The translations under genes were made by a program, and so were the position numbers. A stretch of DNA of 64,000 nucleotides from NCBI RefSeq assembly GCF_002575655.3, contig NC_053035.3:88995322-89059321 (forward strand), in the 5' to 3' direction. Source of the DNA: Aegilops tauschii subsp. strangulata (taxonomy: Eukaryota > Streptophyta > Magnoliopsida > Poales > Poaceae). The notes beneath the pieces were generated by a model. The model worked only from the letters and a program-made list of their open reading frames with translations, did not search any database and was not told where the DNA came from. Positions within the stretch are counted from its first letter, which is position 1. The number at the start of each line of letters is the position of its first letter. This document shows positions 44,963-57,317 of the stretch, piece after piece.

Positions 44963-46188
44963 TGTCGGAGTAAATGGCCACGGGTAGCCTAACCGACTCC
45001 CCTGGCTCTTCAAAAATTATCGGGCCGATCAAGCCTTCAAGCACCCACAACACCGGGCGGCCTTCCCCTGGCCAGCTATCTCACAGGCCGACTACTGGAA
45101 GGCGACCCGGCCCTAAAGACCCTCCCGAAGAGAGCTACAAGATGGCCGACTCCAAGAAGCCGGCCACAAGAGGACCGACTCCCAGAAGCCGGCCACAAGA
45201 AGACCGACTCCCAGAAGCCGGCCACAAGAAGACCGGCTCCCGGCAAGCAGCCGAGATCGCACCCTCAAGGGCTGCACCCACATAACGGTGATGAGACGGG
45301 GCGTGGCTACAGAATAGCCTGCCACCCCCGAATCCCGGAGCACGCGTGGCCATAGTGCGCCGTACGGGTCGGCCATCCCCCGTCCGGCGCGGCACTGTTG
45401 CCATATTGACCATGACGCCACCCACGACAGGCTGTCAGTACGGCCCGCGGGCGGCGGGCCCATTCAGCCAGAGAGATGCTCAAAGGCGGCCAAGCCTCCC
45501 CCAGTCGGCCTGGGGGGTAGCTGGCTCCCAATAGCCGGCTATCTCCCTCCCTCGAAGTATGCGCATCATTAAGGAGACAAGACGAGGTAAGGCTACAGTG
45601 ATAGCCCACCAGGCGGCGGCAATATAGCCATGCTTACCTCGACAAAGCCCTCATCATCAGGGGCGAGGCTATAGTAACCAACCACCGACAAGACCCCCAG
45701 GCGGTGGGGCCGGCCTGTCGGCCAAGAGGCCGGCAGCCGGCGGGACCCACCAGTCGGTGGGCCCCAGCGGTCGGCGAAGAAGCCAGCGAATACAGACACT
45801 GACGGCGAGGACCCGCGTCCAGCCGGATTACCATTGTACCCCTGGGGGGTAGGCCTATATAAACCCCCCAGGACACCCATGCAAAGGGTTGATCGCTGAG
45901 AGTTTTAGACACCACGTAGAGAGAGAAGGAGAGCTAGCTTTGCCCTTCTTCTTCCTCTAGCCAAACAGCTCAAGGAGCCACTTGTAGCCACTTGTGTTGA
46001 TCTAGTGATCATGCGGAGACCCCGCAGAGCAGGACTAGGGGTATTATCTCCATGGAGAGCCCAGAACCTGGGTAAGATTCGCCGGCGTGCATGTCTTCGC
46101 CTTATCCCGTTTCCAGGCACCGGCAATGTCTTACAGGCTCCCACAATGATAAGCCACCCGTTGCATATGTCACCCCTACCACCCGAAA
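44963..46188 (+). repeat. 5' LTR of the Tat-like element (1,226 bp)
   Basis: Contains three tandem copies of a ~28-bp AGAAGCCGGCCACAAGA(A/G)GACCG unit (45160-45240), where the 3' LTR has two. A TATA box CTATATAAA is at 45855-45863. Confidence 0.92.
45855..45863 (+). promoter_or_regulatory. LTR TATA box
   Basis: CTATATAAA in GGCCTATATAAACCCCCC, about 330 bp before the LTR end. The same box is at 62642-62650 in the 3' LTR. Confidence 0.75.
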
Positions 46189-46190
46189 TT

Positions 46191-46208
46191 TGGCGCCCAC
46201 CGTGGGGC
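46191..46208 (+). promoter_or_regulatory. Primer-binding site region
   Basis: TGGCGCCCACCGTGGGGC starts 2 bp after the LTR end, the usual position. TGGCGCC is a typical start for tRNA 3'-end complements in Tat/Athila elements; I do not assign the tRNA. Confidence 0.65.
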
Positions 46209-46238
46209 CAGGTGCACCGTCGTCGGGAGACCTGTTCT

Positions 46239-49192
46239 GGATGGGAACCCTTTTCCTTCCCAGCGAGCGTAGCCAGCCCGGCACGCCCGATGGCGCTTGC
46301 CCCGACGCGCTGCAAGGCGTCGACGACGCCAGCGCGGCGAGCTGCCTCGCCGATCTTCTTGGCGAGGCTCGCATCTCAGACTAGCCTGCGTCCGAAACGG
46401 TCACAGACTGCCCCGAGAGCCGCCTCGTCAGCCTCCTCGACCAGCTTCACATCTCCAGCGAGCTTGCTGTGGACTTGGAGTCGGTCAGCTCCACCAACCC
46501 GATGCTTGTCGACTCCGACACGGCATCGCTTGACGCCTTCCCCACCAACATGGTGATCATCGACGACCCTGTTCCTCGAGCTGACAGTGGCAGCAGCGCT
46601 GTCACTGAGGTACTGGTCATCAGCCACGGTGCCGTCTCAGGCGAGAACGCCCACGACGCCCTACAAGTGGCGCTACACGACTTGTCCGTCCCCATCCCGG
46701 CTGACGCCGATGCCGAGACATTGGAGGCACGCCGCCTCGCCCTCGTCGTGGAAGGCCTGAACATAGCATCCATGAACGCCTCACTGAGGCTCACCAGCGC
46801 GAAGTCGATCGCGCCGCCTTCGGTACGTCGCCTCCTGGAGGGCCGAGCCGAGCCAGCTTCGTCAAGAAGCGCGGCGCGGCCATCGCTAGCATGCTGGGAG
46901 CAGACCGCCCAGTCTACGCCACGCCACTCGAGAACCTGCGTGCCGTTCAGGTCGCCGTAGACGAGCTGAACGGGCTGGAGGCCGACGAGCTCCCCTACAT
47001 GACTAGATGCATCCAGGACCTGATCGACGCGGCCGCAGAGCGGCATGAAACCAGCGCCCGCGCAGAAAGTCCTCCCCCACGCCAAGAGCACGGCGCGACA
47101 TCCCGGACGCCGACTGCAGACGGTGCCCGCGCAAGAAAAGACAAGGAGCCGGCTGCTAGCCGCAGTCAGACTCGGCTCACCATCGAGCGCGACGCAGAAG
47201 GCCGCCCCCGAACTGTGGAACGACGAGGCGATTCGCCTCCTCCCCCGCCTCGTGGGGAGAGATATCCCACCCCGCCACCTGTCACGCATCCGACTCTCGG
47301 CGGCCGACTAGGCCACCGCGAAGGAGTCGGTGAGAATGATGCCCGCCACCGGATAGACCGCCTAGCGAGATCCCTGGCGCTAGAAGAAGAAGATGATGTC
47401 GGCCCGGCTTGCTTTGGCCCCCGCATCCGCGACGAACCCTTCCCCCAAAGGGTTCTCGCTCCCAAGAGACATGCCAAAATACAACGGCTCCATGAAGCCG
47501 GAAGACTAGTTGATCGATTACTCCACCGCAGTCCGCATAGCGAACGACAACAGGCACGTTGCCGTGAAGTACGTCCCGCTCATGCTTCAAGGCACGACAC
47601 GCACTTGGTTGAACAGCCTCAAGCCCTACAACATCAATAGATGGCTAGACTTCACGGAAGTCATCATCCGCAACTTCACCAGCACGTACAAGCGGCCTCC
47701 CAAGCCCCGCCAGCTCTCCTTGTGCGTCCAAGGGCCCAGCGAATCAACTCCCGACTACCTCACGCATTGGGCCGAGCTCCGCAACTCCTGCGAAGGGGTG
47801 CACGAGGTTCAAGCCATAGAGTACTTCACCGCCGGGTGCCGAGAGGGCACCCTCCTCAAGCACCGGCTCCTCTGCGACGAGCCGACTACCCTCGACGAGC
47901 TGCTGATCATAGCAGACAAGTACGCCATGGCCGACTCTTCAATGAAGACCGAGCTTCGAGTGGATGCCTCTGGAAAGGTGCTCGCTCTGGCTCCCAAGAC
48001 ACCGGCTGGGGACTCCAGTCGACGCCCTTACCAGAACGACAACAAGCGCAATGCCCCTATGCCGCCTTCCACCAGTCGGCAAGTAGCTACAGTCGAAGAC
48101 GAACAACCTGAAGAACGGACCGCGCCCAAGAAGCAGAAGGGCGGCAGGCCGGCTTTCTCCTACGAACAAACCCTTGACGCCCCCTGCAAGTTCCATAGCG
48201 GCGCGAAGCCGTCCAACCACACGACTCGGAAGTGTCATTGGCTCACGCGGATCTCCAAAGGCGAGGGGTTGGTGCCGCCTCCACCTACTGGCCCGCCGCC
48301 TCCAGCCCCTCAGCTGCCTGCTGTTCGACCAGCAGTCGGAGCCATTCAAGATGAGTTCCCAGACGAGCATGCCGCCTACGTCGTCTTTACAAGCCAAACT
48401 GAAGACAAGCGTAGTCGGCGCCGACAACACGAAGAAGTCAACGTGGTGGCCTCTAGCAACCCAGAGTTTATGCATTGGTCTGAGAAGCCTATCAATTGGA
48501 GCCGGGCCGATCACCCAGAGGTGATGCCGTCTCCCCGCTCCTATGCATTGGTGTTGGACGCCACCCTCGCGACAGAAAGGAGAGCTGCCCATTTCTCTCG
48601 TGTACTGATTGACGGTGGGAGCAGCATCAACATACTGTACCACGACACCATGGAGAAGCTGAACATCAAGATGAAGCAACTCATGCCAAGCCGGACTGTG
48701 TTCCATGGCATCGTACCCGGCCTCTCCTGTTCACCAATCGGCAAGATCAAGATGGATGTTCTCTTTAGAGACAAGGATCACTTCCGCCGAGAGGCAATCT
48801 GGTTTGAAGTGGTGGATCTAGAGAGCCCCTACCACGCGTTGCTTGGCCGACCTGCCCTGGCCAAGTTCATGGCTGTGCCCCACTATGCCTACCTCAAGAT
48901 GAAGATGTCGAGTTCAAAGGGGATCATCACCATAGCCGGAGACTACAAGAAATCCTCCGAGTGTGCTGCAGCCAGCAGCCGGCTGGCCGAGTCCCTCGTG
49001 ATTGCTGAAGAGAAGAAGATGCTGGACCGAGTCGTGGCCATAGCCGGCAAGCAGCCGGCCCTGTCCCCTGACCCCAAGGAATATGACGCTCAAGGCTCCT
49101 TCCAGCCAGCCAAGGAAACAAAGAAGATACCACTGGACCCGGAGAACCCGGAGAGGTTTACTGCCATTGGGGCAAACCTGGACAGCAAATAG
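46239..49192 (+). pseudogene. Gag-protease of the Tat-like element
   Basis: Begins near MGTLFLPSERSQPGTPDG (46239), meets TAG at 46382, and continues in frame to about 46840. It changes frame (MLGADRPVYATPLENLRAVQ) and changes again near 47450 into a long frame with the gag domain (YVPLMLQGTTRTWLNSLKPY, WLDFTEVIIRNFTSTYKRPP, TPDYLTHWAELRNSCEG). A single Cys/His cluster CKFHSGAKPSNHTTRKC follows. The protease motif is VLIDGGSSINILYHDTM, the Tat-type DGGS variant, with HALLGRPALAKFMAVPHYAY after it. The frame stops at TAG 49190, but EGELVDFLRENRDIFAWSPK continues in frame, so this is probably a mutated CAG between protease and RT. Confidence 0.88.
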
Positions 49193-50583
49193 GAAGGCGA
49201 GCTCGTCGACTTCCTCCGTGAGAATCGGGACATCTTTGCATGGTCCCCAAAGGATGTGCCAGGTGTTCCGAAGGATTTCACCGAGCACAAGCTACACGTT
49301 CGAGCAGACGCAAAACCAGTCAAACAACCCCTCCGCTGACTGTCGGAGGAAAAGAGAAGGATTGTGGGAGAAGAGATAGCCCGGCTCCTGGCAGCCGGCT
49401 TCATTATGGAGGTGTTTTTTCCAGAGTGGCTTGCCAACCCGGTCCTGGTGTTGAAGAAAAACAATAAATGGCGCATGTGTATAGATTACACCAGCCTCAA
49501 CAAAGCCTGCCCCAAAGATCCGTTTGCCTTACCTCGAATCGATCAGGTGATAGACTCCACAGCCGGATGCGAGCTGTTGAGTTTCTTGGATGCTTACTCA
49601 GGCTACCACCAGATCAAGTTGGATCCAGCCGACCGCCTGAAGACCGCCTTCATCACACCATTCGGAGCTTTCTGCTACCTGACTATGACATTCGGCTTGA
49701 GAAATGCCGGTGCCAGTTTTCAGTGTTGCATGCAGAAATGCCTCCTCAAGCAGCTCGGCAGAAATGCCCACGTCTATGTAGAGGATATTGTGGTGAAGAC
49801 GGAGAAGCGCGGCACCCTGCTGGAAGACCTCAGAGAAACATTTGCCAATTTGCGCCGGTTTCAGATCAAGCTCAACCCTGAGAAATGCGTGTTCGGAGTA
49901 CCAGCCGGCCAGTTTCTAGGCTTTTTGGTCTCCGAACGCGGCATCGAGTGCAACCCAGTGAAGATCAAGGCCATAGAGAGAATGGAAATTCCTACCAAGC
50001 TGCGAGACGTCCAAAAGTTTACCGGGTGCCTGGCCTCCCTGAACTGCTTCATCAGCCGGCTAGGAGAGAAGGCTCTCCCCTGTACCGACTCATGAAAAAG
50101 TCCACCCACTTCGAGTGGAACGACCAAGCAAACCAAGCTTTCTACGAGTTGAAGAAGATGCTGACCATGCCGCCTGTCTTGGCGGCGCCGACTGAGAAAG
50201 AGCCCATGCTCCTTTACATTGCCGCGACTAGTCGAGTGGTCAGCACAGTTATTGTGGTCCAAGGCCTAGAAGAAGGCCGGGCCCAGTTAGTCCAGAGGCT
50301 GGTGTATTATTTGAGCGAAGTACTGTCCACCTCGAAGCAAAACTACCCGCACTACCAAAAGATGTGCTATGGAGTATACTTCGCTGCCAAGAAGCTGAAG
50401 CCCTACTTTCAAGAGCATCCCATCACGGTCGTATGTACTGCCCCGCTCGCCGAGATCATAGGCAGCCGGGATGCATCCGGTCGGGTGGCTAAGTGGGCCA
50501 TTGCGCTGGCTCCTTACACGATCTTCTACCAGCCTCGCACCGCCATCAAGTCCCAAGCATTGGCCGACTTCCTTGTCGACTAG
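49193..50583 (+). pseudogene. Reverse transcriptase and first RNase H of the Tat-like element
   Basis: After the TAG the frame meets TGA at 49337 (in PLR*LSEEKRR, where CGA is expected). RT motifs then follow: FPEWLANPVLVLKKNNKWRM, IDYTSLNKACPKDPFALPRI, FLDAYSGYHQI, TMTFGLRNAGASFQ. The catalytic box reads YVEDIVVK (49775-49798): the first Asp of YVDD is Glu (GAG at 49781). A frameshift near 50060-50090 leads into RNase H with LVYYLSEVLSTSKQNYPHYQ and ALADFLVD. TAG at 50581 interrupts where Trp (TGG) is expected, and the frame continues beyond. Confidence 0.9.
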
Positions 50584-52609
50584 GCCGAGACCCAGTACCT
50601 ACCGCCGGCTCCCGACTCCACTCATTGGCTGATGCACTTTGATGGATCCAAGATGCGCACCGGCTTGGGAGCCGGCATCGTCCTCACCTCTCCCAAGGGC
50701 GACAAACTCAGATACACACTGCAAATTCATTTTGCTGCCTCCAACAATGTGGCCGAGTACGAGGCGCTCATACACGGGCTCCAGCTAGCCAAAGAGCTCG
50801 GCATCCGCCGGATCCTGTGCTATGGCGATTCGGATTTGGTAGTCCAACAATCATCCGGCGACTGGGACGCCAAGGACGCAAACATGGCGAGCTACCTATT
50901 CCTCGTTCAGCAAATCAGCGGATACTTTGAAGGATGCGAGTTCCTCCACGTGCCACGGGCTGACAACGAGCAAGCAGATGCCCCGGCACGGATCGGCTCC
51001 ACCCGAAAAGCTATACCAACCAGCATCTCTCTTCAACGCCTCCTCAAACCGTCTCTTAAGCCGTCTCTAGAATCAGACTCCATCTTCGTACCACCTGCCC
51101 CTGATGCAGTAGGATCCGACTTGGGGAACCCAGCAGGCGGCTCGGGGATTTCGACAGGCGGCCCGGGTACTGCCGTAGTCGCACCCGGCTCGGGGACTTC
51201 AGAACACGGCCCGGGGACTGCAGCAGTCGGCCCGGGGACTGCAACGACACAACAGGCGGTGGCCGACTCCAACTCTTCACCACCCAACCCACCCACCCTG
51301 GTCGCAGTAGCCGTATTGGCAATAGAAGAAGTCACAGCTCCATCATGGGCCCAACCCATCCTCAACTTCCTAGTAAACAGAGAGCTGCCGACTGACGAGA
51401 TCTCGGCAAGACAAGTTCAACGCCGAGCCGGAGCATACACAATAATAAACAGAGAACTCGTTAAGCGCAGCGTCACTGGAGTTTTCCAGCGCTACGTCGA
51501 GCCAGAGAAGTGCATAGCAATCCTCAAGCACATCCACCAAGGCGAATGCGGCCACCACGCGGCCTCAAGATCACTTGTCGCCAAAGCTTTCCGCCATGGG
51601 TTCTTCTGGCCGACTGCTTTGGAAGACGCCAAGGAATTAGTCAAATGCTGCAAAGGGTGCCAAGTTTTCAGCTCCAAGCAACACCTGCTGGCTTCTGCAC
51701 TCAAGACCACCCCCCTCACCGTGCCCTTTGCCATCTGGGGATTGGACATGGTGGGCCCATTCAAGACGGCGCGCGGCGGCATGACACAACTGCTTGTCGC
51801 CGTGGACAAATTCACCAAGTGGATTGAAGCGAAGCCAATCAAGAAGCTGAACGGGCCGACTGCCGTGACATTCATCGCAGATATCACCACCCGGTATGGC
51901 GTACCACACAGCATCATCACCGACAATGGCACGAATTTTGCCAAAGGGGCAAGGCACGTTTCTACGCGACACAGGGCATCCGACTGGACTTAGCGTCCGT
52001 TGCCCACCCGGAGTCAAACGGCCAAGTCGAGCGAGCAAACGGCCTCATCCTCTCCGGCATCAAGCCCCGACTGGTCGTACCACTAGAGCGTTCGGCTGGC
52101 TGCTGGCTCGATGAGCTGTCGGCCGTCCTCTGGAGTCTGCGTACTACCCCGAACAAGTCAACCAGCTTCACTCCTTTCTTCCTGTATATGGTGCCGAGGC
52201 TGTCATCCCAACTGACATTGAGTTCGACTCACCTCGGGTCACCATGTACATGGAGGCGGAGGCCAAGGAAGCGTGAGAAGACGGCGTTGACCTGCTGGAA
52301 GAGGGCCGGCTGTTAGCACTCAGCCGGTCCGCCATCTACCAGCAGGGTTTGCGCCGTTACGACAACCGGAAGGTCAATCCAAGATCCTTCCAAGAAGGCA
52401 ATCTTGTGCTCTGGCTGATCCAGCGAACAGCCGGCCAGCACAAGCTCTCGGCCCTTTGGGAATGCCCCTTCGTCATCAGCAAGGCCCTAGGCAACGACTC
52501 CTACTACCTGATCGACGCACAGAAGCCGAAGGCACGCAAGAGAGATGATTCCGGCAAGGAGTCGGAACGACCATGGAACGCCATTCTCCTTCGAAGATTT
52601 TACAGTTAA
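50584..52609 (+). pseudogene. Second (plant-type) RNase H and integrase of the Tat-like element
   Basis: The extra RNase H shows MHFDGSKMRTGLGAGIVL, NNVAEYEALIHGLQLAKELG, CYGDSDLVVQQ and RADNEQADAPAR, the D-E-D-D pattern of the plant RNase H typical of Tat elements. A Gly/Thr/Pro-rich linker of imperfect repeats (51110-51290, GPGTAxVxPGSGT) follows. Integrase has the HHCC finger (HIHQGECGHHAASRSL, CCKGCQVF), the first Asp in WGLDMVGPFKT and the second in ITDNGTNFAKG. A frameshift near 51945 puts ESNGQVERANG, with the catalytic Glu, in another frame. The C-terminus (MRRYDNRKVNPRSFQEGNLV ... ILLRRFYS) ends at TAA 52607-52609. Confidence 0.88.
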
Positions 52610-53331
52610 AAGCAGTATGTACCATGCTACCTTTTGTATTAAGTACAAGACAACGGGCCCCCCGAGGAGCACTCGGGGACTACCCTCTTTTATCTATGTA
52701 TGAAGAGTGTCATACCTATGAATGTATTGCTACATTTGTTTTTCTGTCCGGCACCGGGTTCGATCAATCGGCCCGGGGACTTGCCGCCTTGAGTTATATT
52801 AAAGTTCTACCTGCAGTCAGACAAGTAGTGTGCCGGCACCAAAGCCCTCTCTTGTTGAAAGTCGTAGCTCGAAGAACCGACTGTCCGACTGGCAAGAGTC
52901 AAAGGCAAGAAAGGATGCCCACACGAAAAATGGCTAAGGACTAACGAACTTATATAACACAAGCCGGCCTCCCACCCCGCCTACCGGCTGTCAGAACAGC
53001 CGGCTGGTCGGCTTCCCATTCACCTTGCTATAATCCAAGAAAGCTAGAGTACTTGCCCTCCCAAATGGCCAAGCCCTTCCCCAGCCAAAGACTGCAGAGC
53101 AGCTGTCCGGCTGGGAAGGCGGCGACCAAGGGAGGGCGGCAAAGGAAACAGCCAAAAGGACGAAAAGCAAATACAATCGGAAGCCAATCACATGCATGAT
53201 TATATTTACACAAAAGGCCTTCGAAAGGCCGGCATTCCACATAGTTCGAATACACCCCGAGTGGGTGTAACTGCGCAAACTTAACAAAATATTGTTCAAA
53301 GAGCAATAAACAGGAAAGCGAAGGCGGCGGA

Positions 53332-56300
53332 TCAGGCTAAGGGTGCAACAGGCGAGCCGGGCAGGTCAGTGGAGACGGCAGTGCTGGCTGGAGGAGTGGC
53401 CGGCTGGCGAGTCTCGGCTTGATCATCGCCGGCTGCAGGCGGCACGCTCGCACGCGCCTCGTTGCCGGAGGCATGATCAAGCTGAGGCTGGCCGATCGCT
53501 CCACCGTCTGGCACGGCGTCTTCACCATCTTCTCCCTCCTCCTCTTCACCCTCGTCGCTGGAGTCAATCTCCTCCACCGAGTCCTCACCATCCGCCGGGT
53601 TCAGCCCAAACCACTCCTCCGGCTGAGCAATGCCGTCATCATCCACCTCAGGGGCAAAGGCGCTGGTGTCGGTGTAGTCGGCGATTGCCGAGGCGCGCTG
53701 GATGATAGCCGGCCGCACCACCTCCAGCTCCTCGTCGGCCTCCTGCCGCCAGGTGGCCAGCTGGTCCAAGCTCAGCTCGGGATACCAAGATTTGACAAAC
53801 TCCAGCGCCCGCCTGGCGCCTGACCGAGCTGCAGAAGCCTTGCAGGCCTTGAAGCGGCCAACCGCTACCTCCAGCCAGTCGGCAGTCCGACTGGGTGTAC
53901 GGGGAACCACCTCGCCGGGCCAGAGGGCGGCCAGCACTTGCGTCCCAACGCGCTGAGACGGCAGAGCATGCGGTGAGCCGGCTGGAGGCGGGCTTGGATC
54001 GCCAGAAGCTGCTCCTCAAGCGACTGGCGAGCATCCGGCGCGATCTCAACACCAGCCTGCCTTTGCGCCTCGCGGTGGGCATTGACGACTTGGTTGGCGG
54101 CAACAGAGTAACCAGGGAAGTACTCTGCACAAGTAAGAAAGGAAGAGAAAAAATACAAAGTCAGAAAATGGACCAAATGACAAGCGGCAAGCAAAGGAAC
54201 GAAGAAGAAGGAGGTCTACCGTCAACCAAGTCTTCGACCTGGCCGTAGCCGTTGATCAGTGATTGCCTTGCCTCAGCCCAGCTCGCCGCCTCGGTCTCGT
54301 ACTCGGCTTGGAGGGCAGCCTCGCTATCCTACGCCGCCTTGTGGCTCTCCTCCTGGTCGGCTAGCTTCTTGACCAAGCGGTCACACTCCTGAGCCAAGGC
54401 GTCGAACTCGGCTTCCTTGGCGCGAAGGGCAGTCTGGGCCCCACCCAACTGCTCCCTTAGGTTGGCATTGGCCTCTGCAGATATGGTGAAGAAGAAAGAA
54501 GCAATAAGAAAGAAGTCGCCAGGAAAGATCCGGCCCGACTGCTAAGCAGTCGGCCTGAATCTCTAGGACTACACCCAGTGGGTGCGCTGACGCGCCCCCA
54601 CGTGAGATAAAAGATGAAGCACTTACTCCGGCTCTTAGTTAGATTAGCGGTCTTCTGGGTCAGCTCCCGAGCCTGGGAGTTGAAGGCAGCCGTGCGGAGG
54701 TTGTGGTAGTCCTGCAAGTAGGACAGAGAAGCGAATAAGAACAAGGTAGCAATCGAAGTCTACTAAGAAGTTCCAAGCCGCCTGCTCAGCAGCCGACTCG
54801 GAACTCGGGGACTACACCCAGTGGGTGCGCTGACGCGCCCCCACGGAAGAAATCAAGATCAAGAAACAAAAAAGCGGGAAGACTCACCCGAATGGCCGTC
54901 CGTGTCGCGAGGAACTCTTGATTGTACTGCCTCAGCACGGCGGCCTGGGACTGAAGCCGGTTCCGGACATCTTGCGCCGCCACGTTCAGCAAGCCCGTCC
55001 CAGCACCCGGCGTCCACCCCGAGCTGGCACTGGCCGTCTCCAGATCCGGGGCCAACGAGTTAGATCCTGCGGCTTTCTGCGGGTCCGGTGCCGAAGTCGC
55101 CTTCCCTGCACGCTGGTGCGATGGCTGCACGCTGGTGCGATGGCGGCCGGACCACCAGGTCCGTCCTCGCAGACTGCTCGCCTCTAGCCGGTTGCACGGG
55201 CGGCGTGTTAGGCCGGCTGCCTTGGTCCGCCCTAGTCGGCGATGGCGGTGCCGCCTCCCTCTCCCGGACGACGACGTCGTCCTCCTCCCTCTCCATCCCC
55301 GGCAGGTCGCCACCGGCTTCCTCCGGCGGGGGCTCCAGGATCTCGGGCGCCACGGCACGCAGGGGGACGACAAGCAGGGCCTCCGCCGCCCTCTTTGTGG
55401 CTGCAGGCTCCGCCTGGGTCTTGGCCGCCGCGTCGGCTTGTGCCGCCGCCGACTCCTCCGCCAGATCCTGCGCCGCCTTGGCAGCGGCCACCCTCAGCTC
55501 CTCCGCCTCCCGCTCCTCCCGCACCTCCCGCGCATTCCGCTCCGTCGCCGCTCGAAGCTCGGCATGGGGGTCCACGCGGCGGGTGCTTGCGGATCCTCCC
55601 GCCGATCCAACCACGGAGGCGGCAGCGGTCCGCTCAAGAGAGAGCGGAGCCCTGTTTGTTAAGTCAAGATGAGGATTCAGAAGATATCAACGAAAAAGAA
55701 AAAAGAATACGCGAGAAAACCGACACTTATGCCGAAACCATTTGTGGCTGCTTCACCACCTTACGGAAGCGGGCAGCCTTCGCGGCTGCCTCGTCCCGCT
55801 TGGTCGCCGTTGCCGTGCTCTTGGGCTTCTTCGGCCGACTGCCGAATAGGCCCAGCGTGGCCCGGCGCTTCTGCGCGCCGCCTCGGGCAGCCGGCGCGGT
55901 AGACGAGCCCGCGCCATGGTCGGACAACGGCTGGCGGCGCGGGACGATTTCCGCCTCGTCATCATCCGGCCAATCGTCGAAGCTGGCTCCATGCCCGGAG
56001 CCGCCTGCTTCGCTGCCTGCTTCACCGCCTCCCCCTCGGTGTTGTCGTCCAGAGCGGCCGCCCCCAAGTCAGGGTCGTCCAAGTAATGCGCCGCCCGGTC
56101 GGTGAGAAATTGGCGCTCCGCCACCGCTGCCCCGGCCGCCGGTCGAAGGAGGGGGCTCTGCCAAGACAAACCGACTGGTCAGAGTCGGCCAAGAGAAACT
56201 TGGTGACAAAAGTAAAGAAGAGAAGATAAAGAAAGCTTACCATAGGCGGGGGATGGGCACGGGAGTACGGCTCCTTGCCAAACTGCCACTCGTCGGTGAG

Positions 56301-57127
56301 CTTGTAGTTCGCGAGGTAGTTCACCATGAGAGCTACCTCGGAGTGAGGCATCTCCTTGGTGCACATCCGACTCAGATCGAGTTGGCCGCTCATTTGACAG
56401 ATCATATGAGGGCAGCCTTGGAGCGGAGCACCCGGCGCACTACGAAGGCGGCCAGCAGGTCGGACCCAGTCAGTCCCTCCGACTGGACCATTACCCGGAG
56501 TCGCGCGACGGCGGTGGCTCCAGCCGGCGACAGCATTCTGGCCCGATAGGACCACTGGGGCCACCTCCGAGCCAGCGGGCCGGCTACATAAGCCGGCAAG
56601 TTGACGAAGTCGCCTTGCGGAGCGATGTTCTTCACATAAAAGTAGGGTTTCTGCCAGCGCTTCACCTACTGGATCAGCATGATGGGAGGAAAAGGGTTGT
56701 CGGCTACCGGCCTCCGCACCACAATGAAGGCGCCGCTCTGAGCCGGCACGCCCTGCATGGCGGTGCTGAGCTTGGACTGGAAGAATTCCCCCCAGAGCTC
56801 GAGGGTGGGAAGGATGCCAAGGAAGCCCTCACACAGAGTGACGAAGGCAGACAGTAGCACCTCCGTGTTTGGAGTGAGGTGGTGCGGCTGGAGCTGGTAG
56901 AATTCAAGGAAGGAGTGGAAGAAGGCGCTCGCAGGCAGGCCAAGGCGGTGCAGGAAGTGCGAGCGGAAGATTACCCGCTCGCCTTCCTCCGGCGCCGGTG
57001 AGATCTCCCTCTTCGGCGCAAGATGGGCCCGCACATGGTCCTCGCCGGGCAACCGCCGCGTCTTGCGGAGGATGTCGATGTGGCCCTCGTGGACTTTGGA
57101 GCCGTCCCAGTGTCCGTCGTGCAACAT
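53332..57127 (-). pseudogene. Spliced antisense gene with PF04195-like domain in the Tat-like element
   Basis: Start ATG at 57127 (MLHDGHWDGSKVHEGHIDIL). The N-terminal ~250 residues match the 'putative gypsy type transposon' domain: SHFLHRLGLPASAFFHSFLE, QPHHLTPNTEVLLSAFVTLC and ELWGEFFQSKL. An in-frame TAG is at 56666-56668, then VKRWQKPYFYVKNIAPQGD, then a frameshift near 56420. Introns with GT-AG ends are 56158-56240, about 55735-55652, 54712-54897, 54475-54626 and 54125-54219. Exons 2-5 encode an Ala/Lys-rich and coiled-coil middle (RNAREVREEREAEELRVAAA, DYHNLRTAAFNSQARELTQK). Exon 6 ends in a very acidic tail (EEIDSSDEGEEEEGEDGEDA) and TGA at 53332. It has no transposase or integrase motif. 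The role is unknown; a DNA- or protein-binding accessory is a guess. Confidence 0.75.
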
Positions 57128-57317
57128 GACAGCAAGAAGTCGATGAGAAAGGCGCGGCGACGGCGAAACCACGGCCTCGCGGCGGCGAAGCTGCGGGGTA
57201 GTGCGAAGGCTAGAGGGATGTCGCGGCGACGAGGGGCTGCAGCGACGGAAAGGAAGAAGAAGAAGATGGCGGAGCGAGGGTGAGCGTGTGAGCGTCTGCC
57301 TCTCCCCCTCCTCCCCC

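Noticed and set aside
45113..45463. Frames in the Tat-like LTR (also 57888-58355)
   Set aside because: LTR sequence repeated at both ends of the element; frames arise from the 28-bp GC-rich repeats.
46447..47289. 280-codon minus-strand frame opposite gag
   Set aside because: Shadow of the GC-rich gag N-terminal region, whose correct coding sense is plus.
47939..48706. 255-codon minus-strand frame opposite gag-protease
   Set aside because: Complementary shadow of the gag-protease coding strand; no domain.
55088..56105. Long plus-strand Pro/Ala-rich frames of 194 and 287 codons
   Set aside because: These are the complement of the antisense gene exons, which carry the splice sites and conserved domains on the minus strand.
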